NCBI GenBank assembly: GCA_041690695.1
Contig: JBEPVZ010000005.1
Coordinates: 1-43,466, forward strand
Direction of reading: 5' to 3'
Origin: JBEPVZ01 sp041690695
GTDB taxonomy: Bacteria; Patescibacteriota; Microgenomatia; Daviesbacterales; UBA10151
Length of the DNA: 43,466 bases
In this document: positions 1 through 8,994 of the stretch, piece by piece
Position numbering within the stretch: the stretch's first letter is position 1
Layout: every line of letters begins with the position of its first letter
Made by a program: the position numbers and the translations under genes
The notes under the pieces: generated by a model
Database searches by the model: none
The model's input: the letters and a program-made list of their open reading frames with translations, nothing else
What the model was told of the DNA's origin: nothing

Positions 1-1131
1 AATCTCGCTGTCGTCGGAGACGCTTCCCAAGCTATTTATGGTTTCAGGGGAGCCGATTTTAGAAATATGGTTAATTTTCAAAAAGATTACCCAGAAGCTA
101 AAGTTTTTAATTTAGAACAAAACTACCGCTCAACTCAAGTTATTTTGGATGCTGCTACCGCAGTTATCTCCGCTAATAGAACTCACCCGATCTTGAAATT
201 ATGGACGGACAATCAAACTGGTCCGAAGATTCATATTTATGAAGCTCGCCAAGAAGTTGATGAAGCCCACTTTATTATTGAGCAGATTAGAGAACTTAAC
301 CGACCCTTAACAGATTATGCAATTTTATACCGAACTAACGCGCAATCGCGAAGTATCGAGGAAGTGTTCCTAAAAGCGTCTATTCCTTACCATTTAGTTG
401 GCGGTGTCGAATTCTATCAACGCAAAGAGATTAAAGATGTTTTATCTTATTTAAAACTCGTTCAAAACCCGGTTGATTCAGTCGCTCGAAATCGAATTTT
501 AAAAATAGGCAAAGGTCGAGCTGAAAGGTTTTTTGATCTCGTTGAATCCGAAATTAATCCCCAAAGACAAAGTTTATCGACGAGTGAGATTTTAGATCTA
601 ACTTTAGCTCGAACAAATTACTTAGATACGCTTGATGATGGAACCGATAACGGTAAATCCCGAATTGAAAACGTTAAAGAACTTCGTTCAGTTGCCGAAC
701 AATTTCCGGAACTTGTTCAATTTTTGGAAAATGTGGCCTTAATTCAAAATAATCAGATGCCCGGCGAGACGGGCAAGACAACGGCGGGGGTTCAATTAAT
801 GACAATTCATGCTTCAAAAGGCCTTGAGTTTCCAGTTGTCTTTTTAGTCGGCATGGAAGAAGGCTTATTTCCCCATTCCCGAGCCATGCTAAATCCAAGT
901 GAGATGGAAGAAGAACGAAGACTCGCCTATGTTGGGATTACTCGAGCAAAGGAACAACTTTTTTGCACTTATACCAGATCTCGGCTCTATCTTGGTCACC
1001 GTTCCAATAATCTGGTTTCGAGATTTTTGACGGCGATACCAGAGAATTTACTTGAGCAAAAAGTCAATTTTAGCGAGAGTTGGGACGAAGATGTCAGTTT
1101 CGGCAAAGATGAGGAGGAATGGTTAGGATGA
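1..1131 (+). CDS. UvrD/PcrA-family superfamily 1 DNA helicase, 5'-truncated
   Basis: This is the C-terminal part of an SF1A 3'-5' DNA helicase; the reading frame is open from base 1, so the Walker A half lies outside the window. Visible motifs are motif III (VVGDASQAIYGFRGA, bases 10-54), motif IV (NYRST, about 121-135), motif V (TIHASKGLEFPVVFL) and motif VI (ERRLAYVGITRAKEQL). The order and the 2B-type insertion between motifs IV and V match UvrD/PcrA/Rep proteins, which unwind DNA in repair and replication restart. The short tail after motif VI lacks the tudor-like end of PcrA, so it is a compact version. The TGA stop overlaps the next start (ATGA, 1128-1131). Exact subfamily (PcrA, UvrD or Rep) cannot be settled without the N-terminus. 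Confidence 0.95.
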   Translation, partial: NLAVVGDASQAIYGFRGADFRNMVNFQKDYPEAKVFNLEQNYRSTQVILDAATAVISANRTHPILKLWTDNQTGPKIHIYEARQEVDEAHFIIEQIRELNRPLTDYAILYRTNAQSRSIEEVFLKASIPYHLVGGVEFYQRKEIKDVLSYLKLVQNPVDSVARNRILKIGKGRAERFFDLVESEINPQRQSLSTSEILDLTLARTNYLDTLDDGTDNGKSRIENVKELRSVAEQFPELVQFLENVALIQNNQMPGETGKTTAGVQLMTIHASKGLEFPVVFLVGMEEGLFPHSRAMLNPSEMEEERRLAYVGITRAKEQLFCTYTRSRLYLGHRSNNLVSRFLTAIPENLLEQKVNFSESWDEDVSFGKDEEEWLG

Positions 1132-1826
1132 TAAGTCGCATACTTATAGTTGCATTACTGCTCTCCTTTACCTTAATCGCCCCACTTCTCCCCGAATCTG
1201 AAACAAATGTTCTGGCAGCAGAAAAAGTCATAGATCCTTCCCTATCTGCTCCTCAGCCAATCCACACCGAATCTCGTTTTGAAACCAAGTTAATTAGCAC
1301 CGTTCAAATACTCGATAGAACAACCACCTATAAGGACGATCCTGAAGCTGAACTAGATACTGAACAGGTTTTAGATGAAGGCGCTGATGGTAAAAAAACG
1401 ATCATCACTAAGATTGCTTATTACGAAGGCAAAGAATATTCTCGAGATATTGTTTCAACTGAAGTCGTCGATCCTAAACCAAAAATAGTCTCAAGAGGAA
1501 CGAAGATTGTTTGGCGAACCTTAGACACGCCGGACGGGCAAATTAGCTATTGGCGAAAACTCCACGTTTGGGCAACTCAATATGACTCCCATTGTCCCGG
1601 TTGTGATGATTGGACTGCCATTGGCATGCACCAGGGTAAAGGAGTTATCGCGGTTGACCCATCCGTCATTAAATTAAGATCTCAAGTTTATATTCCAGGT
1701 TATGGAAAGGCTGTTGCTGGAGATACTGGGGGGGCTATTAAAGGTAATATTATCGATGTTGGTTTCCCAGATGCTCACACTTCAGGCTGGATGTCACACT
1801 TTGTGGATATTTATCTGATTAATTAA
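1128..1826 (+). CDS. Secreted G5 + 3D-domain (double-psi barrel) cell-wall protein
   Basis: About 232 aa. An N-terminal hydrophobic signal or anchor (residues about 3-22) is followed by a G5-like domain (about 45-120, containing VLDEGADGKKT) and a C-terminal 3D domain (about 145-232) with the family hallmark GDTGGAIKG and the aspartate of IDVGF. 3D domains share the fold of MltA-type lytic transglycosylases and occur in YabE/Rpf2-like peptidoglycan remodelling proteins, so a role in wall turnover is likely. Start choice: AGGAGG at 1112-1117 is 10 bases before ATG 1128 but only 1 base before the upstream ATG at 1119, so 1128 is preferred; it gives an ATGA overlap with the helicase. This is one of the few clear Shine-Dalgarno sites in the window. 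Confidence 0.88.
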   Translation: MISRILIVALLLSFTLIAPLLPESETNVLAAEKVIDPSLSAPQPIHTESRFETKLISTVQILDRTTTYKDDPEAELDTEQVLDEGADGKKTIITKIAYYEGKEYSRDIVSTEVVDPKPKIVSRGTKIVWRTLDTPDGQISYWRKLHVWATQYDSHCPGCDDWTAIGMHQGKGVIAVDPSVIKLRSQVYIPGYGKAVAGDTGGAIKGNIIDVGFPDAHTSGWMSHFVDIYLIN

Positions 1827-2019
1827 TCTGCTTAGTCTTTTTATCAAAAAAGATTAAATAGATTACTGGCAAAATTCCGGCTGAATTAATAATTAATAAG
1901 AAGACAAACCAATAAGGCTGATTATTTCGACCAGATTTCCAAAGTGCAAAGCCTTTTAAAATCAGATCAAGAAGGATTAAGGGCAAAAGCCAAGCCCAAT
2001 GGTCTCGAATAAAAATCAT
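1819..2019 (-). CDS. Small two-helix membrane protein, PLDc_N/DUF5652-like
   Basis: 66 aa with two hydrophobic helices (about 8-25 and 37-57) separated by a short basic loop containing NNQPYWF, and a Lys-rich tail. The spacing WxLxLLxLxLKxxALWKSxxxxQxxWF...NxxGILPxIYLIFF resembles the PLDc_N (phospholipase D nuclease N-terminal) and DUF5652 families, small membrane proteins of unknown function common in CPR genomes. Its 3' end overlaps the convergent 3D-protein gene by 8 bases (TTAATTAA, 1819-1826), each strand supplying a TAA stop. The function is unknown; membrane location is well supported by composition. Confidence 0.75.
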   Translation of the reverse strand: MIFIRDHWAWLLPLILLDLILKGFALWKSGRNNQPYWFVFLLIINSAGILPVIYLIFFDKKTKQIN

Positions 2020-2047
2020 TGAATTAATTATAACCTAATTTAAAGAA

Positions 2048-2686
2048 TTAAGAACTTGCGCCGTAATGAATCGTTGAGATTAACTGCTCAACCTGAGTTG
2101 AATAATCAATTGGACTAGTCGCTCGTGAACCGTTTTGAGAAGTTCGAGTTGAGATATTCAAAAGCGGCTGAAGTTGGGTACACCAAACATAATCTTTTTG
2201 ACCATCGTTATAAGTATGAGTGTGTCTTAAAACTGGAATAGTTCCAACATTAACTGCAGGGCCAGAACATCCAGCACTAGAGTTTACCAAAATAGTGATT
2301 GGTTTAACCGCTTGGCCACATCGAACATTTAATTGATCAGTTGAATTTGTTGGATCAAATTCAATATTTTTAGAGTTACTACAGGTTAAAAGACCCCAAT
2401 TCTTGGGATACTGGAATTGAAAACCCTCACCATTATAAATTTTAAAATTTGGATCAATTGATTGAGTAACTAAAGGCGACGGTGCAGGAGTGACTGTATT
2501 AGTCGTAATTGGAGCCTCTGCATTTGAACTTGCAGCAGGTTTTGAGCTTGAAGTCACAATTGGATGACTAGAATTTGTAGAGTTAGATTTAAAAGCTTGG
2601 GTAAGGTAAAAGATCGTTCCAAGCACGATTGCTAAAACGAGTAATGCAATAACCCCAACTATTAATAAGCTTCTACCTTGACTCAT
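2048..2686 (-). CDS. Membrane-anchored extracellular protein, PsbP-like C-terminal domain
   Basis: About 212 aa when started at the ATG at 2684-2686, which directly precedes a basic residue and a strong transmembrane helix (about residues 7-29); an in-frame upstream start at 2725 adds 13 residues. The anchor is followed by a Ser/Thr/Pro/Ala-rich linker (about 33-75) and a soluble domain starting near FKIYNGEGFQFQYPKNW, a pattern typical of PsbP-like/DUF1795 domains in surface proteins. Four cysteines in the soluble domain may pair outside the cell. It is divergent from the FemAB gene. Function unknown; surface location is inferred from the anchor plus linker. Confidence 0.7.
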   Translation of the reverse strand: MSQGRSLLIVGVIALLVLAIVLGTIFYLTQAFKSNSTNSSHPIVTSSSKPAASSNAEAPITTNTVTPAPSPLVTQSIDPNFKIYNGEGFQFQYPKNWGLLTCSNSKNIEFDPTNSTDQLNVRCGQAVKPITILVNSSAGCSGPAVNVGTIPVLRHTHTYNDGQKDYVWCTQLQPLLNISTRTSQNGSRATSPIDYSTQVEQLISTIHYGASS

Positions 2687-2743
2687 AGTGTTTGCTATTA
2701 TACCGCTTTTTCTAAATAAAAGCAAATAAAAGGACCAATCGCT

Positions 2744-2749
2744 TATAAT
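2744..2749 (+). promoter_or_regulatory. -10 box of the FemAB gene (leaderless-type)
   Basis: Perfect TATAAT ends 6 bases before the ATG at 2756. Transcription would be expected to start at or next to the A of the start codon. No good -35 element is visible. Confidence 0.6.
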
Positions 2750-2755
2750 TGTCTC

Positions 2756-3763
2756 ATGGATCTAAAAGTACTCGATGACTCTTATAAAACTAGCTATAAC
2801 AAGCTTGTCACTCACCCAATCCAATCTTGGGAATGGGGCGAATTCCGGAAATCAATCGGAACAAAGCTTATTCGCTATGGTTTATTTGAAGGTAATCAAT
2901 TAAAAGTTGCTTTTCATTTAACCTTTCACCCTATTCCCCTTTTAAATCAAAGTATCGGTTATCTTCCGAAAGGACCGATGATTAACCAATATCTTTATTT
3001 GGCTCTTAAACAAATTGGCCAAGACAATCAATGTTTGTTTATTAAAGTTGAGCCAAACATTAAAATCACCGATCATCATGATACGATTGATTCACATTTT
3101 AAGCCTTCACCAAAACCGTACTTTACCAAATATAATTTTGTTGTTAACTTAGATGACTCTGAAGAAGAGCTATTAAAAAGCTTTGATTCAAAGACCCGTT
3201 ATAACATCAAGGTTGCTCAAAAACATAATGTCAAAATTGAAATTTCAGATAGTGACTCTGCTTTTCAAACTTATTTAGATCTCTACTTTGCGACAACTGC
3301 TCGCCAAGGTTACTTTGGCCATGATCGAAATTACCACAGCCAAGTTTGGCAAACCCTTAAACAAGCCGGGATGGCTAAGTTATTAATTGCCAGTTTTGAA
3401 GATGAACCCCTAACCGCCTGGATGCTAATTAACTTCCACGACAGCCTCTATTATCCTTACGGCGGATCATCACTAGCTCATCGACAAGTCATGGCTAATA
3501 ATTTAGTGGCTTGGGAAGCTATTAAATTTGGTAAAAGTTTGAAATTAAAATATTTTGATATGTGGGGAGCGGCACATAGTCCAAATCCTGATAAGAACGA
3601 TCCTCATTATGGCTTTCATCGATTTAAACAAGGCTACAGCGGAGAGTTAGTTGAGTATTTAGGAACGTATGATCTGATATTTAACGGGCCTCTTTATCAA
3701 ATTATCAGTCGGTTAGATAAGTTAACTAAGTTAAAATCTATTCTTCTCAAATTATTCCGCTAA
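2756..3763 (+). CDS. FemAB/FemX-family peptidyltransferase (peptidoglycan bridge formation)
   Basis: 335 aa, a normal length for the family. FemA/FemB/FemX proteins transfer amino acids from aminoacyl-tRNA to the lipid II stem peptide on the inner membrane face. Visible family features: an early HPIQSWEWGEFRK segment, the YLPKGP turn in the first GNAT-like domain (about residue 75), FDSKTRYNIKVAQKHNV in the middle (about 143-160), and in the second GNAT-like domain YYPYGGSS followed by WEAIKFGK and the YFDMWGA segment, as in FemX-like enzymes. The gene starts immediately after a TATAAT box without a ribosome binding site. It shares CTAA (3760-3763) with the convergent gene's stop. The amino acid transferred cannot be read from the sequence. 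Confidence 0.88.
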   Translation: MDLKVLDDSYKTSYNKLVTHPIQSWEWGEFRKSIGTKLIRYGLFEGNQLKVAFHLTFHPIPLLNQSIGYLPKGPMINQYLYLALKQIGQDNQCLFIKVEPNIKITDHHDTIDSHFKPSPKPYFTKYNFVVNLDDSEEELLKSFDSKTRYNIKVAQKHNVKIEISDSDSAFQTYLDLYFATTARQGYFGHDRNYHSQVWQTLKQAGMAKLLIASFEDEPLTAWMLINFHDSLYYPYGGSSLAHRQVMANNLVAWEAIKFGKSLKLKYFDMWGAAHSPNPDKNDPHYGFHRFKQGYSGELVEYLGTYDLIFNGPLYQIISRLDKLTKLKSILLKLFR

Positions 3764-3984
3764 TGATTCTGTTGATCAGTCGGCTGAGCGTCTTGTGAGG
3801 CTTCTGGAATAGCCGTTGGTTGATGATGGCGAACAAGAGAATAACTAACCCCTTCCACCTTTGAAGATTCGTCTTGGGTCGCAAACCGAATACTAATTAA
3901 ACTTAAAGTGACTAGTAGGCCCACAACCAATAGCGGTAAAATTGAAAAAAATCCAGCCTGATTTAATCTTAAAAATTTGGGCAT
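3760..3984 (-). CDS. Small single-pass membrane protein, unknown function
   Basis: 74 aa. A basic N-terminus (PKFLRLNQ) precedes one hydrophobic helix (about 10-32) and a hydrophilic tail rich in Ser, Gln, Pro and Asp. The start resembles bacterial secreted-protein leaders of the form basic-QAGFFSILPLL, which in CPR genomes are often pilin-like or type II secretion-type leaders, but no reliable prepilin peptidase site can be claimed. Its stop overlaps the FemAB stop by 4 bases. No homology recognised. Confidence 0.6.
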   Translation of the reverse strand: MPKFLRLNQAGFFSILPLLVVGLLVTLSLISIRFATQDESSKVEGVSYSLVRHHQPTAIPEASQDAQPTDQQNH

Positions 3985-4028
3985 TAATTTTATTTTAGCA
4001 AATTAATTACCTTTAGCAAGCTTTTGTA

Positions 4029-4940
4029 TTAAACCGACAGACGGTGGGATTTAAAGAAGAACCAACCGACAATTCCAAAAGTTAAAATTGGTGAAAGCCA
4101 ACTGGGTATCCCAATTTGAAAGCTTTCTAAAATCATAATTACTCCTAAACAACCGATCGAATACATCGCCCCATTTTCTAAATATACGTACTTTTTTATG
4201 CGATCGATATTAGTAACTGTTAGTTGTCTAACAATTAACGCCCCTAAACCATTGCCAATTAAAATTAAGGGAACAGCCAGGGTAAAAGCAAAGGCTCCCA
4301 AAACTCCATCTAGTGAAAACGTCGCATCAATAACCATTAAATAAATGACTTTACTTAAATCACTAATATTACCCTCTGTCATTAATTCTTGCTCTTTCTT
4401 TTCGGCATTTTCTCGAAAACCATGCACAACAAAATAAGCTGTTGAACCAAGGACCGCTCCAAAAGCCATCTTTGGATCTGTATCAAGGGATAACCAGACT
4501 AAAATCGATAAAATAATTGAAGCCGTTCCAAAAAACCAAACTCCTTGGCGATAAAAAAACTTCTCACCTACTAAACCATAATTTTTAGGCTCTAGGAATA
4601 ACCAATTTAAAAATAGGAAAACTAAAAATGTTCCGCCGCCAACGAGTAAGACCGGTGCCGCATGAGCGACTGCTTGACCGACTAACGGATCAGCATTAAA
4701 ACTGGCAGTCAGTGCTCCGATTGGACCAAGACTTGGAACAGCTAACCAAACGATCAGCCAAGGTAAAAGACCTCGAATGACAAAGACTGCAAAAAGTAAA
4801 CCCCAAAACAAAAACCACCTCCGGGCCATATGGCCCATCTTGGCTAAAACCTCGGCATTAATAATGGCATTATCGATACTGCTGACAATTTCAAACAAAG
4901 ATAACCCAAAAATAGTTAAAAGGATTGAGAGAATATTCAC
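4029..4940 (-). CDS. DUF475 integral membrane protein (TerC-like)
   Basis: 303 aa with about seven to nine hydrophobic helices. The N-terminal block FEIVSSIDNAIINAEVL and the later block VIDATFSLDGVLGAFAF are the paired acidic membrane motifs of the DUF475/TerC group (compare ExxxSxDNA...DxxFSxDxVxGA), which are proposed to move or bind metal ions such as manganese; this is family knowledge, not shown here. The gene follows the YdjM-like membrane gene with a 1-base gap and is the last gene of a minus-strand run that begins at the toxin-antitoxin pair. Transport role is inferred. Confidence 0.85.
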   Translation of the reverse strand: MNILSILLTIFGLSLFEIVSSIDNAIINAEVLAKMGHMARRWFLFWGLLFAVFVIRGLLPWLIVWLAVPSLGPIGALTASFNADPLVGQAVAHAAPVLLVGGGTFLVFLFLNWLFLEPKNYGLVGEKFFYRQGVWFFGTASIILSILVWLSLDTDPKMAFGAVLGSTAYFVVHGFRENAEKKEQELMTEGNISDLSKVIYLMVIDATFSLDGVLGAFAFTLAVPLILIGNGLGALIVRQLTVTNIDRIKKYVYLENGAMYSIGCLGVIMILESFQIGIPSWLSPILTFGIVGWFFFKSHRLSV

Positions 4941-4941
4941 C

Positions 4942-5436
4942 TTAGTTTTTAATTATCAGAAGAAGAGCGACCACAACCATCGTAACTTGCCAAATATCCC
5001 GCCAACCCATTAGTAATGGCAGATGATTTTTGCTATGCCAATGAGTCCATTGATGAAAACCATTTTCTATCTTTAAAAAACCTTTATTAGGGATTCTTTT
5101 GCTATAGATTAGTCCATCTAAAATATCTGGCAACTGTGAACCACCAATTCCAAACAAGATATCAAAAGTTTTGAGCGTTAGGCCAAAGTGCCAATAGGAT
5201 AATCCCACAAAAATAGCGACACTGAGCAAAAAATCAAAAAAGATAATCGGCACAACCTCTTTACGATAATTTTTCATCCGACCGAAGTGACCATGCGGAA
5301 CAAGATCAGCTAGGTAATGGGAAACAATTCCAACTCCACCTGCTACGACTAAACTCGTTAAAGGCTGATCCGGTAAAAAATGATAAACACCAACTCCAAC
5401 AATGGCTCCAACCGCAGTATGACCAAAAGCAATCAT
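4942..5436 (-). CDS. Membrane protein with His/Asp motifs, YdjM/DUF457-like hydrolase family
   Basis: 164 aa, four or so hydrophobic helices. Conserved-looking polar residues lie at helix ends: an early GHTAVG, then SHYLADLVPHGH (about 39-50), a QLPDILDG segment (about 102-109) and FHQWTHWHSK (about 128-137). This His/Asp pattern resembles the YdjM/DUF457 group of membrane-bound predicted metal-dependent hydrolases. The ATG overlaps the stop of the upstream helicase-nuclease gene (ATGA), implying translational coupling. Substrate unknown; the assignment rests on motif pattern only. Confidence 0.6.
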   Translation of the reverse strand: MIAFGHTAVGAIVGVGVYHFLPDQPLTSLVVAGGVGIVSHYLADLVPHGHFGRMKNYRKEVVPIIFFDFLLSVAIFVGLSYWHFGLTLKTFDILFGIGGSQLPDILDGLIYSKRIPNKGFLKIENGFHQWTHWHSKNHLPLLMGWRDIWQVTMVVVALLLIIKN

Positions 5437-8435
5437 GAATTAAGTATATCCCTAAGTTGGCAATACTGACAATCTTTATCCTCACACCGACTATCCCAAA
5501 ATTCTAAATTCATAATTTGTCGACCGACATCTAAAATCTGATCTTTTAAAACTTTAAGCTCTGATTCATCGTATTCAAAGCGTTCTTGATGAAACTCACC
5601 CTTGCTATCTGGTTCAACAAAATCGATTACTCCAGTTTTAGCTATCATCCGGCCACCTTCATAGCCATCAAGTAGTAATTTGTAAAAGTTTAATTGGCGT
5701 TTATAATCGCCTCGACTTTCTAATGTAGTTCCTTCAATTGTTCCTCGAGTTTTAGGCTTGCCTGTTTTAATATCAAAAATAACGACTTCCTTCGAATTAG
5801 GAACTTTGGCAATCCGATCAATTCGGCCATTAATTCTAATCTGATCAGACAAAGAGACATTTTTAATATTTAATTCACAAATGACATCTTTATTCCATAG
5901 ATCTCGATAATTATCAAAATAATTACTTAAGATTTCAGTACCACGTTCTAATAATTCTTTATACTCGCGGTGACTAATGGGCTGGCGATCTAAAACTTCT
6001 TTGAAAAAACTCACTAATTGATTTTTATTGGGATTATCTAAACTATGTGTTTTACAAATGGCGTGGTGGATGGCTGTTCCAAAGATCTGTTGTTTATCTT
6101 TAATTGTCGGTATTTGAAGCAAATTTTCGTAAAAATACTGCCAGGGACATTTTAAATAATTATTTAAACCACTGACTGATAATCCTTCCACTAAAAATAA
6201 TTCTTTAAGAAACTCCCTATCATCAACTTTTAATTCCATAGTTTGGTGAACGGATAACAACTTTTCAGTGAAGTCGTTTAGTTCTTCATCTTTAGATTCA
6301 AAAATCTCCTTATCTTTATACGCCTCATCTATCTCTTCAATAAATTGAGTCGGGAGTTGTTCTTTGCCATCAAAGCCGACTTTAGAATAGCTAATTATTA
6401 CCTGTTTTTTAGCCCGAGTCATTGCTACATAAAAAAGTCGCCTTTCATCTTGATTGGGATCTTCTAGTTCGTGACTAGTGGTAAGAACACCAAGTTCCTG
6501 CCACGGTAAATTAAAGGAGTTATGGCTACGTTTATTACCCCAATGTTTATCAAAAGCTTGAGTTATATAAACATACTCGAATTCAAGTCCTTTCGAACGG
6601 TGAGCCGTCATTAAGTTAACGGCTTTTTGTTGATTATTTTTGACAGGTTTTTTAATTAGGATTTGGTGTTCAGTAAGTAAATCCAGATGATTCAAAAATT
6701 GGCTAAGAGTTACATTTGATCTTTTTTCAACAAGATTTTTTAATTCTTGATAAAGGCCCGTTAACTTTTCAAGTTTAGTTAAACTGTCAGCTTTTTCAAA
6801 AAGCATTTTTAGAAGACCTGACTCATTAACTAAATAGGTAAACAGGTTTTCCAAAGAGTCATCATTTTTAAGTGCCGACCAATTAACTAACTTTCCATAG
6901 AGATCAGTTAATGCTTCTGCGTTTTCTAAATCTAAAGTTTTAATTTTGTCTGAACTTTTTAAGAGATCGTATAAACTTAAATGAGATTTACGACTAAATT
7001 GTATGATTTTAAAACTATCCAGTGGAGTAATTTTGAATAAGCGTAAGTTAAGCAGTGGAAAAAGATATTCATCTTGGCCAAAGTGCTCAACTGCTTTAAG
7101 AATCATTAATAACTTTTGAATATCGATATCAGTTAATAAATCTTGTTCTGAGTGAATCAAATACGGAATTTTAAGTTGATTAAATACGTCCGCCAAAGGA
7201 GTTGCATCTTTATTATTTCGATAAATAACAGCGATCTGATTTGGAGATATTCCAGAATTAATTTTATTTTTAATATCATTGGCAATATTTAAATACTCGG
7301 CATAATAATTATCTGTTTCAACAACTTTGACTGGTAATTTTTCAAAAGATTGTTGAGCTTTTAAATTTTCACGAATAATTCCTGAATCTTCAGGTAAAAT
7401 ATTTTTACTAATTAAGCTAGCCGCTGCATCTAAAACTGTTTGAGACGAACGATAATTTTGATCAAGATTTATTAAAACCGCATTTTTATAAAGTGATTTA
7501 AAATATAGAAAGTTTTCAAGTGAGGCGCCTTGAAATCGATAAATAGCTTGCTTTTCATCACCAACTACAAACAAATTCGGGTCTGGATAAAAACTACTTA
7601 ACAATTCAATTATTTTATTTTGAGAGGCATTTGTATCTTGATGTTCATCAACAAGCAAATACTGATATTTTTCTTGAAGAAGAGTTAATAACTCAGAATT
7701 TTTTTGAAGAGCAGACACAACTTCAACAATCATGTCGTTATAGTCATAGAAGCGTTGGCGCTTTAATTCAGATTGATATTTTTCGTACACTTCCGCTAAT
7801 TCCTGGTTTTTAGCGACGTCTCGCTCAAGTGTTAAATATTTACCTTTTTTCTTACCTTTATTGGCACCCTTGTCATAATATAAATCAGTAATCTTTTGAT
7901 AATCATCAAACATATTTTTAACTACTTCCGGGAACTTTTCCGGACTAATATTTTCTTTTTTTAAATCATTAGTGGCTGATAAAATTGATCTAGTGTAGTA
8001 AAGCGGATCACCAAATGGCCGGAGAACTTTTAAAGAACTTGCCTCCAAAATTGCTTGAATAATTTCGATCTGCTCAAGTTCAGTAATACTTGTTGATGAA
8101 ATCAGATGAGGAAAATCTTCAGGATGATTTTGAATAATCTCGTTACAAAAGCCATGAAAAGTCGAGATGTAAACTTTATATCCGTCAGGACCAATAATTT
8201 CGACCAACCTTTTTCTCATTGCTAAAACAGCTGATTCAGTAAAAGCCAGCGCCAAAATGTTACTGGGATTAGTATCAGTTTTTAATAAAATATTGGCAAT
8301 TCTGAGAGTTAAGATCTGAGTTTTACCAGTCCCTGGTCCAGCCACCACCATCACCGACCCTTCGACAGTATCAACCGCCTGTTTTTGGCGTGGATTTAGC
8401 TTTTTATAATAATCTTCAAACTGGGGAGTAGTCAT
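5433..8435 (-). CDS. UvrD/RecB-like helicase fused to a C-terminal PD-(D/E)XK nuclease
   Basis: 1000 aa. Helicase motifs in order: Q-motif region (LNPRQKQAV), Walker A GPGTGKT (residues 33-39), Walker B YLLVDEHQDTN, motif III VVGDEKQAIYRFQGA, motif IV NYRSS, motif V LMTAHRSKGLEFEYVYI and motif VI ERRLFYVAMTRAKKQV. The last 250 residues form a RecB/AddB/Cas4-type nuclease: LKCPWQYFYE, GTAIHHA, GRIDRI and VVIFDIKTGK supply the His, Asp and Asp-x-Lys of the active site. One cysteine in LKCPWQ plus CEDKDCQYC at the extreme C-terminus match the four-cysteine iron-sulfur clasp of AddB-like nucleases. Likely an end-processing enzyme in double-strand break repair. A TAAAAT box lies 11 bases before the start, and AGGA a few bases before it, so the initiation mode is ambiguous. 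Confidence 0.93.
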   Translation of the reverse strand: MTTPQFEDYYKKLNPRQKQAVDTVEGSVMVVAGPGTGKTQILTLRIANILLKTDTNPSNILALAFTESAVLAMRKRLVEIIGPDGYKVYISTFHGFCNEIIQNHPEDFPHLISSTSITELEQIEIIQAILEASSLKVLRPFGDPLYYTRSILSATNDLKKENISPEKFPEVVKNMFDDYQKITDLYYDKGANKGKKKGKYLTLERDVAKNQELAEVYEKYQSELKRQRFYDYNDMIVEVVSALQKNSELLTLLQEKYQYLLVDEHQDTNASQNKIIELLSSFYPDPNLFVVGDEKQAIYRFQGASLENFLYFKSLYKNAVLINLDQNYRSSQTVLDAAASLISKNILPEDSGIIRENLKAQQSFEKLPVKVVETDNYYAEYLNIANDIKNKINSGISPNQIAVIYRNNKDATPLADVFNQLKIPYLIHSEQDLLTDIDIQKLLMILKAVEHFGQDEYLFPLLNLRLFKITPLDSFKIIQFSRKSHLSLYDLLKSSDKIKTLDLENAEALTDLYGKLVNWSALKNDDSLENLFTYLVNESGLLKMLFEKADSLTKLEKLTGLYQELKNLVEKRSNVTLSQFLNHLDLLTEHQILIKKPVKNNQQKAVNLMTAHRSKGLEFEYVYITQAFDKHWGNKRSHNSFNLPWQELGVLTTSHELEDPNQDERRLFYVAMTRAKKQVIISYSKVGFDGKEQLPTQFIEEIDEAYKDKEIFESKDEELNDFTEKLLSVHQTMELKVDDREFLKELFLVEGLSVSGLNNYLKCPWQYFYENLLQIPTIKDKQQIFGTAIHHAICKTHSLDNPNKNQLVSFFKEVLDRQPISHREYKELLERGTEILSNYFDNYRDLWNKDVICELNIKNVSLSDQIRINGRIDRIAKVPNSKEVVIFDIKTGKPKTRGTIEGTTLESRGDYKRQLNFYKLLLDGYEGGRMIAKTGVIDFVEPDSKGEFHQERFEYDESELKVLKDQILDVGRQIMNLEFWDSRCEDKDCQYCQLRDILNS

Positions 8436-8452
8436 GGAGTCCTAAGATTTTA

Positions 8453-8983
8453 CTACTTATGGTAGAAACTTTCCTTGGGAGCAAATATTTGGACGAGGGC
8501 ATTTCGGAGCGCTTCTTCCAAGCTAAGATCTCGGACAATCATCTGACTTGAATAATTTCCCCAAGTATCATCTCCAGGTAAATTATGCTCTTCCTCTAAA
8601 AACTTCATTACTTCCCAATGCTTTAATTTCAGACTCTCCATCTTTTTTGTAATATAATCAGGAACTTTTAAGCCACTCGAATATCCAAAGTATTCTTTAT
8701 GATCTTTGTTTAAAATACAGGCCCAAGCCTCTTCGTAAACATGACCATATCTTTTAACTAAACCACTCTCAAGGCCGATATAATAATCTGCGTCTTCATT
8801 TATACAAGCCTTGGCTCGATTACGAGCACCATCAAAAGTTTCTTGCTCCCAAGGAGTTTCCGAAACTCCAGATTCAGCTGCAAAATTAATCACTTCCACA
8901 TTCTGATCAGGTAAAAGTTGTTTTAAAACTTTTTCGACGGACTTTTTTTTACGCTGACTTTGGGTTCCTAAAATAAATTTCAT
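8453..8983 (-). CDS. DUF84 inosine/xanthosine triphosphatase (YjjX-like)
   Basis: 176 aa, the usual size of the DUF84 (NTPase_I-T) family, which hydrolyses non-canonical ITP and XTP so that they are not incorporated into nucleic acids. Family features visible: N-terminal ILGTQSQRKKKSVE (nucleotide-binding beta-alpha turn), SGVSETPWEQETFDGARNRA in the middle, and YYIGLESGLV, the hallmark G(L/I)E.G segment. It lies 11 bases downstream of the RelE-like toxin and 17 bases upstream of the helicase-nuclease gene on the same strand, consistent with one transcription unit dealing with damage or stress. No clear ribosome binding site. Confidence 0.85.
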   Translation of the reverse strand: MKFILGTQSQRKKKSVEKVLKQLLPDQNVEVINFAAESGVSETPWEQETFDGARNRAKACINEDADYYIGLESGLVKRYGHVYEEAWACILNKDHKEYFGYSSGLKVPDYITKKMESLKLKHWEVMKFLEEEHNLPGDDTWGNYSSQMIVRDLSLEEALRNALVQIFAPKESFYHK

Positions 8984-8994
8984 AGTAAAAACGA

